From positions 1 to 8,800 of the forward strand of contig DAHVAB010000084.1 of the NCBI GenBank assembly GCA_027314825.1: a stretch of 8,800 bases of DNA. The letters run 5' to 3'. The DNA is from Solirubrobacterales bacterium. GTDB lineage: Bacteria; Actinomycetota; Thermoleophilia; Solirubrobacterales; Solirubrobacteraceae. This document shows positions 5,334 to 8,800 of this stretch, piece after piece. A program made the position numbers and the translations under genes. The notes under the pieces were generated by a model, which saw nothing but the letters and a program-made list of their open reading frames with translations, had not been told where the DNA came from and ran no database searches. Every line of letters starts with the position of its first letter. Position 1 is the stretch's first letter.

Positions 5334-5977
5334 GCGACATCGAGACCGAGCCGATCGGCGGCCAGGCCGAGCCGATCGGCCTCCAGGTCGAGCACGGGAG
5401 CCACCGGGTCGAGCAGATGAGCCTCCAGGGCGAGCACAGGAGCCACCGGGTCGAGCAGATGAGCCTCCAGGTCGAGCACGGGAGCCACCTGGTCGAGCAG
5501 ATGAGCCTGCAGGTCGAGCTGGTCGGCGTGCAGGACCTCCCGGGCGCCCCCACCCGCGCGGAGATCGAGCGGCTCTGCCTCGCAGCGGCTGCTACGGCCG
5601 GGGTGAGCGCCGGGCATCTGGCGATCGAGATCGTCACGCCCGAGCGGATCGCGCAGCTGAACGCCGCCCACCGGGGCAAAGCCGGCCCGACCGACGTGCT
5701 CTCCTTCCCGATCGACGGCGCCGGCCCGATCGGCGGCGGCGGGATCGAAAGGGAGCTCGGCGACATAGTGATATGCCCGCAGCACACCGCCGACCTGCGC
5801 GAGGCGATCGTGCACGGGGTGCTTCATCTTCTGGGCATGGACCACGAGACCGACAACGGGGAGATGCTCGCCCTGCAGGCGCAGATCCTGGCGGACCCGG
5901 CCGGCCCGGGGGAGCGACGCCCACCCGCGGCGCCAGGGGCGGCGGATGCCCCGGCCGGCAAGGGTGAGCGGCCGTGA
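5330..5977 (+). CDS. ybeY: YbeY endoribonuclease with an N-terminal heptad-repeat extension
   Basis: 215 residues from TTG 5330, whose TTGA overlaps the phoH stop. The YbeY core begins near residue 62 (VELVGVQDL) and includes PTDVLSFP (120-127), LGDIVICP (143-150) and the zinc motif HGVLHLLGMDH (162-172) with all three His. YbeY is a metal-dependent RNase for 16S rRNA 3'-end maturation and ribosome quality control. Residues 7-62 are unusual: eight 7-residue units, each starting with Glu and mostly ending in Val, encoded by 21- and 42-bp DNA repeats. In-frame ATGs recur in the repeats (5417, 5459, 5501). ATG 5501 would give a normal-length YbeY (158 residues) but has no visible ribosome-binding site, and the coupling favours TTG 5330. 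The segment between GDIVICP and the zinc motif is shorter than in many homologues. The tail (about 189-215) is Pro/Ala/Gly-rich. It overlaps era by GTGA. Confidence 0.92.
   Translation: MSDIETEPIGGQAEPIGLQVEHGSHRVEQMSLQGEHRSHRVEQMSLQVEHGSHLVEQMSLQVELVGVQDLPGAPTRAEIERLCLAAAATAGVSAGHLAIEIVTPERIAQLNAAHRGKAGPTDVLSFPIDGAGPIGGGGIERELGDIVICPQHTADLREAIVHGVLHLLGMDHETDNGEMLALQAQILADPAGPGERRPPAAPGAADAPAGKGERP
5346..5519 (+). repeat. In-frame 21/42-bp tandem repeats at the 5' end of ybeY
   Basis: Two 21-bp units (5346-5366 and 5367-5387, differing at two or three bases) run into three 42-bp units (5381-5422, 5423-5464, 5465-5506) and a partial fourth (5507-5519). The 42-bp unit encodes LQVEHGSHRVEQMS and variants. 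Differences among the full 42-bp units are few and change the amino acid (GTC/GGC, GGG/AGG, CGG/CTG). The frame is kept throughout, with no stops. Confidence 0.95.
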
Positions 5978-6858
5978 GGGCCGGGTTCGTGGTGCTGGCC
6001 GGCCGGCCGAACGTCGGCAAGTCGACGTTCCTGAACGCCGCCGTGGGAGGAAAGGTGGCGATCGTCTCCGAGAAGCCGCAGACGACCCGCCGTGCGATCA
6101 GGGGAGTACGGACCGACCCGCGGACGGAGACCCAGATCGTCTTCGTCGACCTGCCGGGGATCCAGCGGCCCCGCGACCCGCTCACCGAGCGGATGGCCGG
6201 CCGGGTCACCGCCGAGCTGCGCGGATCGGACGCCGGGCTCTTGATCCTCGACGCCGTGCAGGGAGTCGGCCCCGGCGACCGGTTCACCGCGACCGCGCTC
6301 GCGGAGGCCGGCCTGCCGATCGCGATCGCCGTCAACAAGATCGACCGGCTGCCGAAGGCGGGGGTCGCCGCCGCACTGCTCGCCGCGACCGCCCTGAGCC
6401 CCGACAGCGAGGTGTTTCCGATCTCCGCCCGCACCGGCGAGGGCCTGCCGGCACTGCTGGCCCATCTCGCCACGGTGATCCCCGAGGGGCCCTACCTATA
6501 CGAGCCGGGCGAGCGCTCCGATCAGCCGCAGGCGCTGCTGCTGGCCGAGCTGATCCGGGAGGCGGCGATCAGGCGCACCTTCTCAGAGCTCCCGCACGCC
6601 GTCGAGGCGGTCGTGGAGGACATCACGCGGCCGCGAGAGGATCTGACCAGGCTCGCCGCCTCGATCTGGGTGGAGACCTCCTCCCAGAAGCGGATCGTGG
6701 TCGGCGCCGGCGGACGGATGATCAAGGCGATCGGCATCGCGGCCCGCAAGTCGATCGAAGCGGAGCTGGAAAGCCGTGTGCACCTGGAGCTGACCGTCCG
6801 GGTCCGCCGCGCCTGGCGCAGCGACGAGGCCCTGCTCGACCGTCTCGGGATCGAGTAG
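5974..6858 (+). CDS. era: Era GTPase
   Basis: 294 residues, a normal Era length. GTP-binding motifs: G1 GRPNVGKST (10-18), the QTTRR switch (36-40), G3 DLPG (59-62), G4 NKID (121-124) and G5 SAR (151-153). The C-terminal KH domain has ELPHAVEAVVED and the GxxG loop in VVGAGGRMIK (242-251). Era binds the 3' end of 16S rRNA during small-subunit assembly and acts in the same process as YbeY. G3 is DLPG where most Era proteins have DTPG. The start is GTG 5974, overlapping the ybeY stop as GTGA, with AAGGGTGAG (5960-5968) as a good ribosome-binding site. It is the last gene of the operon; recO, often next to era elsewhere, is absent. Confidence 0.96.
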   Translation: MRAGFVVLAGRPNVGKSTFLNAAVGGKVAIVSEKPQTTRRAIRGVRTDPRTETQIVFVDLPGIQRPRDPLTERMAGRVTAELRGSDAGLLILDAVQGVGPGDRFTATALAEAGLPIAIAVNKIDRLPKAGVAAALLAATALSPDSEVFPISARTGEGLPALLAHLATVIPEGPYLYEPGERSDQPQALLLAELIREAAIRRTFSELPHAVEAVVEDITRPREDLTRLAASIWVETSSQKRIVVGAGGRMIKAIGIAARKSIEAELESRVHLELTVRVRRAWRSDEALLDRLGIE

Positions 6859-6863
6859 GGTGG

Positions 6864-6878
6864 GGGCGCTTCGCGCCC
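6864..6878 (+). terminator. GC hairpin terminator after era
   Basis: GGGCGC (6864-6869), loop TTC, GCGCCC (6873-6878): a perfect 6-bp stem starting 5 bases after the era stop. There is no T tract, as is common in high-GC actinobacteria. A competing pairing of GGGGGC (6862-6867) with GCCCCC (6892-6897) is possible. Confidence 0.55.
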
Positions 6879-6968
6879 GCGGCGTCTCCGAGCCCCCGGC
6901 CCCATCGCCGCGCCCGATGCACCGCGCCGCCGCGCCCCGGCTGCGCGCAAGCTCGCCAAGCGGCGGGT

Positions 6969-7065
6969 GATGCCGTGCCCCAGGCGGCGCCCAGGCGCGT
7001 GAAGCGTCTCGCGATGCCGTGCCCCAGGCGGCGCCCAGGCGCGTGAAGCGTCTCGCGATGCCGTG
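6969..7065 (+). repeat. 44-bp perfect tandem duplication plus a partial third copy
   Basis: Unit 1 (6969-7012) and unit 2 (7013-7056) are identical. A third copy begins with the same 9 bases (7057-7065) and then continues with only loose similarity to about 7088. The unit starts GATGCCGTGCCCC and contains a GGCGCC palindrome. It fills the spacer between the 3' ends of era and the leftward ATPase gene. No promoter or coding sense is evident. Confidence 0.9.
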
Positions 7066-7088
7066 GACTCGGCTGCGCCCGGGCCGGC

Positions 7089-8030
7089 TCAGATATGCCC
7101 GTCGAGCCGCTCCGCGATCCTCGTGAGCGCGGGGAGATCGAGGTCGGCCTGAAACAGGAAGGGCACCTGCAGGACGGTGAGCCCCGCCTGGCGCAGCCGC
7201 TTGAGCTGCCCGTGCTGGAAGCGGGTGCGCTCGTGCGCCGCCTGCGCTGCCGCCGCAGCGGCGTGGCCGATGCGGACCTGGGCCGAGAGGGGACCCTGGC
7301 CGCGGAGCGACTCGATCCGGCTCATCTCCTCGCCGGTGAAGCGGCGGTGCATGGTCGCGTTGACGATCACCGTGGAGAGCTCCACCCCGATCCGCTCCGC
7401 GAGCGCGGCGCGCAGCTCCAGGGTCTCGGTGACCGACATCTCGCCGGCCTGCGCGACAGCGAGGTAACCGGTCCGATCGGGGTCGGTGAGCATCGACCGT
7501 ACCGCTTCGGCCTGGGCGGCGACCGGCCCGACGCGTGCGATCGAGGCGAACGTCTGGGGAGAGTCGAGCATCGCCAGGGCGTGACCGGTCGCCGGGGCGT
7601 CGAGCACGACCAGGTCGTAAGGGGAGCTCTCGCCGGCCAGCCGGAAGATCTTGACCATCGTGACGAGCTCCTTGGCGCCCGGTGCGGCGGCGGCAAAGTA
7701 CTGGAAGCTCGACTTGGTGGCCAGCAGCCGCGCCGGCGCCCGGCCGGCCAGCTCCTGCATCCACTCCAGGAGCGCCCCATCCGGCTCGATCGACATGCTC
7801 CACAGCCGCTCGGCGAGCGCCGCCGGCTCGCCCGGCCGGTCCTCGTCCGGGTGGCTGTCGGCGCCGAAGAGCTCTCGCAGCCGCGAGGACGCGCCGCTCC
7901 CGTCGAGGATGAGCGTCCTGCGTCCCTGCGAGGCGGCGAGCAGGCCCACCGCCCCGGCGATCGTCGTCTTGCCGACGCCGCCCTTGCCGGTGACCACGAT
8001 CAGCCTGCGCTGGAGGAGGGATGGCGCCAT
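7089..8030 (-). CDS. ArsA/Get3-like ATPase without cysteines
   Basis: 313 residues from the ATG at 8030 (an ATG at 8036 adds two). The deviant Walker A is GKGGVGKTT (15-23), preceded by the beta strand RLIVVT. The switch I region reads LDGSGASSRL where classical ArsA has DTDPA. The Walker B/switch II region is VVLDAPATGHALAML, close to the DTAPTGHTL type. KSSFQYFAAAAPGAKELVTM and SVTETLELRAALAE are further blocks I associate with actinobacterial ArsA-family ATPases. This is a single ATPase domain, presumably a dimer. The protein has no cysteine at all, so it lacks both the arsenite-binding Cys of ArsA and the CxxC zinc site of Get3. Arsenite efflux is therefore unlikely, and no ars genes are nearby. 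A membrane- or protein-targeting role is possible. It is divergent from hisIE and convergent with era. The second ATPase that often accompanies this family in actinobacteria is not beside it. Confidence 0.85.
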   Translation of the reverse strand: MAPSLLQRRLIVVTGKGGVGKTTIAGAVGLLAASQGRRTLILDGSGASSRLRELFGADSHPDEDRPGEPAALAERLWSMSIEPDGALLEWMQELAGRAPARLLATKSSFQYFAAAAPGAKELVTMVKIFRLAGESSPYDLVVLDAPATGHALAMLDSPQTFASIARVGPVAAQAEAVRSMLTDPDRTGYLAVAQAGEMSVTETLELRAALAERIGVELSTVIVNATMHRRFTGEEMSRIESLRGQGPLSAQVRIGHAAAAAAQAAHERTRFQHGQLKRLRQAGLTVLQVPFLFQADLDLPALTRIAERLDGHI

Positions 8031-8038
8031 CGCCATGC

Positions 8039-8044
8039 AACCTA
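8039..8044 (-). promoter_or_regulatory. Candidate -10 box (TAGGTT) for the ArsA-like gene
   Basis: On the minus strand TAGGTT (8044 down to 8039) lies 8 bases before the ATG at 8030, a spacing compatible with a leaderless start. It overlaps the plus-strand TACAAT of hisIE. No clear -35 is seen. Alternatively, AAGGA (8052-8048) could act as a distant ribosome-binding site for the ATG at 8036. Confidence 0.25.
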
Positions 8045-8048
8045 CAAT
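8043..8048 (+). promoter_or_regulatory. -10 box (TACAAT) of hisIE, probably leaderless
   Basis: TACAAT, near the TATAAT consensus, ends 7 bases before the hisIE ATG at 8056. That places the expected transcription start at or next to the start codon, and no Shine-Dalgarno is seen in between. The -35 region is GC-rich and unconvincing. Confidence 0.55.
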
Positions 8049-8055
8049 CCTTGCG

Positions 8056-8697
8056 ATGGCAGCGGCGAGCACCGAGGGGGAGATAGAGAGGCTCATCGTC
8101 TTCGACGAGCGGGGCCTGGTGCCGTGCGTGGCGCAGGACGCCGTCAGCGGCGAGGTGCTGATGCTCGCCTACATGAGCGCGGAGGCGCTGGAGCTCACCC
8201 GGAGCACCGGTGAGCTTCACCTCTACAGCCGCTCCCGCCGGGAGATCTGGCGCAAGGGGGAGACCAGCGGCAACGTGATGGTGGTCAGGGCGCTGCGCGT
8301 CGACTGCGACGGCGACGCTCTGCTCGCCCTCGTGGAGCCGGCCGGGCCGGCCTGCCACACGGGGCAGCGCACCTGCTTCCACCGCGGCCAGCTCGAGATC
8401 ACGCAGCCGTGCGAGATGCTCCCCGGCCTGGAGCGGACGCTGCGCGAGCGCGCACGGGAGCGTCCGGCCGGCTCCTACACCGTCAAGCTGCTCGACGACC
8501 CGCCGCTGATCGGCGAGAAGGTGATGGAGGAGGCCGAGGAGGTCGCCCGCGCGGCGCGGGAGGAGTCCGAGGAGCGCGTGGACGAAGAGGCCGCCGACGT
8601 CATCTACCACCTGCTCGTGCTGCTCGCCAGCAGGCAGCGCAGCCTGGCCGACGCGCAGCGCGTGCTGGCAGCTCGCAGCGGCGGTCCACGCCGGTGA
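8056..8697 (+). CDS. hisIE: Bifunctional HisIE: phosphoribosyl-AMP cyclohydrolase / phosphoribosyl-ATP pyrophosphatase
   Basis: 213 residues. The HisI domain (about 12-112) shows LVPCVAQDAVSGEVLMLAYM, LYSRSRREIWRKGETSGN, DCDGD (83-87) and ACHTGQRTCF (99-108). Cys84, Cys100 and Cys107 are the expected zinc ligands and the Asp residues of DCDGD the expected Mg site. The HisE domain (about 125-207) shows SYTVKLLDD, GEKVMEEAEEV and EEAADVIYHLLVLL, the acidic helices of the MazG-like pyrophosphatase fold. The two domains catalyse steps 2 and 3 of histidine biosynthesis in the cytosol. Many actinobacteria (Streptomyces, Mycobacterium) keep hisI and hisE separate, so the fusion is informative. ATG 8056 is chosen for its position after TACAAT; an upstream in-frame ATG at 8035 would precede the -10 box. 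No other his gene is in the window. Confidence 0.95.
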   Translation: MAAASTEGEIERLIVFDERGLVPCVAQDAVSGEVLMLAYMSAEALELTRSTGELHLYSRSRREIWRKGETSGNVMVVRALRVDCDGDALLALVEPAGPACHTGQRTCFHRGQLEITQPCEMLPGLERTLRERARERPAGSYTVKLLDDPPLIGEKVMEEAEEVARAAREESEERVDEEAADVIYHLLVLLASRQRSLADAQRVLAARSGGPRR

Positions 8698-8800
8698 GCG
8701 CGACGCTCGCCCACGGGGCGCTTCTCATCGAGCCGGAGCTTCGAGCCCTCACCACGCGACCCGCGCAGGGCGGCCCGGAGGGCCGCCCCCATCAAAATCT
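8694..8800 (+). CDS. Possible start of a downstream gene, coupled to hisIE by GTGA (runs off window)
   Basis: GTG at 8694 overlaps the hisIE stop and the frame stays open to the window end. The first residues would be MSATLAHGALLIEPELRALT, after which the sequence becomes Gly/Pro/Arg-rich across a perfect hairpin. I do not recognise a family in about 35 residues. The overlap argues for a gene; the hairpin inside it argues for an untranslated 3' region. Confidence 0.25.
   Translation, partial: MSATLAHGALLIEPELRALTTRPAQGGPEGRPHQN
8768..8788 (+). terminator. Perfect 9-bp GC hairpin after hisIE
   Basis: GGGCGGCCC (8768-8776), loop GGA, GGGCCGCCC (8780-8788): the strongest perfect hairpin I see in the window, 70 bases after the hisIE stop. 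It is followed by CCATCAAAATCT, not a T tract on this strand. On the minus strand it is preceded by an AT-rich stretch. It is a likely terminator for hisIE unless the overlapping frame at 8694 is a real gene. Confidence 0.5.

Noticed and set aside
5346..5519. Intergenic regulatory repeats between phoH and ybeY
   Set aside because: All unit lengths are multiples of three, there is no stop, and the frame is coupled to phoH by TTGA. A coding extension explains it better.
6969..7065. CRISPR array
   Set aside because: The 44-bp units are directly adjacent with no unique spacers, and no cas gene is nearby.
7089..8030. Arsenic resistance locus
   Set aside because: The ATPase has no Cys for As(III) and no arsB, arsD, arsR or arsC neighbour.
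6583..8610. 675-codon minus-strand open frame overlapping era, the ATPase gene and hisIE
   Set aside because: It shadows three recognised proteins in other frames, and its product is Arg/Gly/Pro-rich without motifs.

Overview
The window is high-GC bacterial DNA with GUG and UUG starts, 4-base stop/start overlaps and at least one start that looks leaderless. It carries a conserved YqeY-PhoH-YbeY-Era block, a fused HisI-HisE enzyme, an ArsA/Get3-type ATPase and two Pro-rich exported proteins with small Cys-containing C-terminal domains. I infer an actinobacterium, most likely of the Thermoleophilia/Solirubrobacterales type. This rests on protein style only, because no rRNA or other marker gene is present.

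Left part (1-3555): the 3' end of a secreted chymotrypsin-fold (S1) serine protease, whose protease domain is followed by a Pro/Thr linker and two copies of a ~110-residue domain. A 274-base spacer with small hairpins and a possible 8-codon leader frame follows. Then comes a 702-residue exported surface protein with an autotransporter-like beta-strand passenger region, an Ig-like domain, a Pro linker, a Cys-containing domain and a Lys/Gly/His-rich tail.

Centre (3556-6878): a spacer with a 20-bp triplication, then a rightward housekeeping operon: a putative 45-codon leader ORF, yqeY, phoH, ybeY and era. Coupling is tight (ATGA, TTGA and GTGA overlaps) except between yqeY and phoH, where a 14-bp stem-loop sits. 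PhoH, YbeY and Era belong together in RNA and ribosome maturation. The most unusual feature of the window is here: YbeY has an in-frame N-terminal array of eight 7-residue repeats (42-bp DNA units), about 60 residues absent from ordinary YbeY. The operon ends with a GC hairpin just after era.

Right part (6859-8800): a convergent spacer with a perfect 44-bp tandem duplication, then a leftward ArsA/Get3-like ATPase that contains no cysteine, divergent from hisIE (histidine biosynthesis steps 2 and 3). Their start codons are only 25 bases apart, and candidate -10 boxes for the two directions overlap. After hisIE there is a perfect 9-bp hairpin, and a GTGA-coupled open frame that runs off the window.
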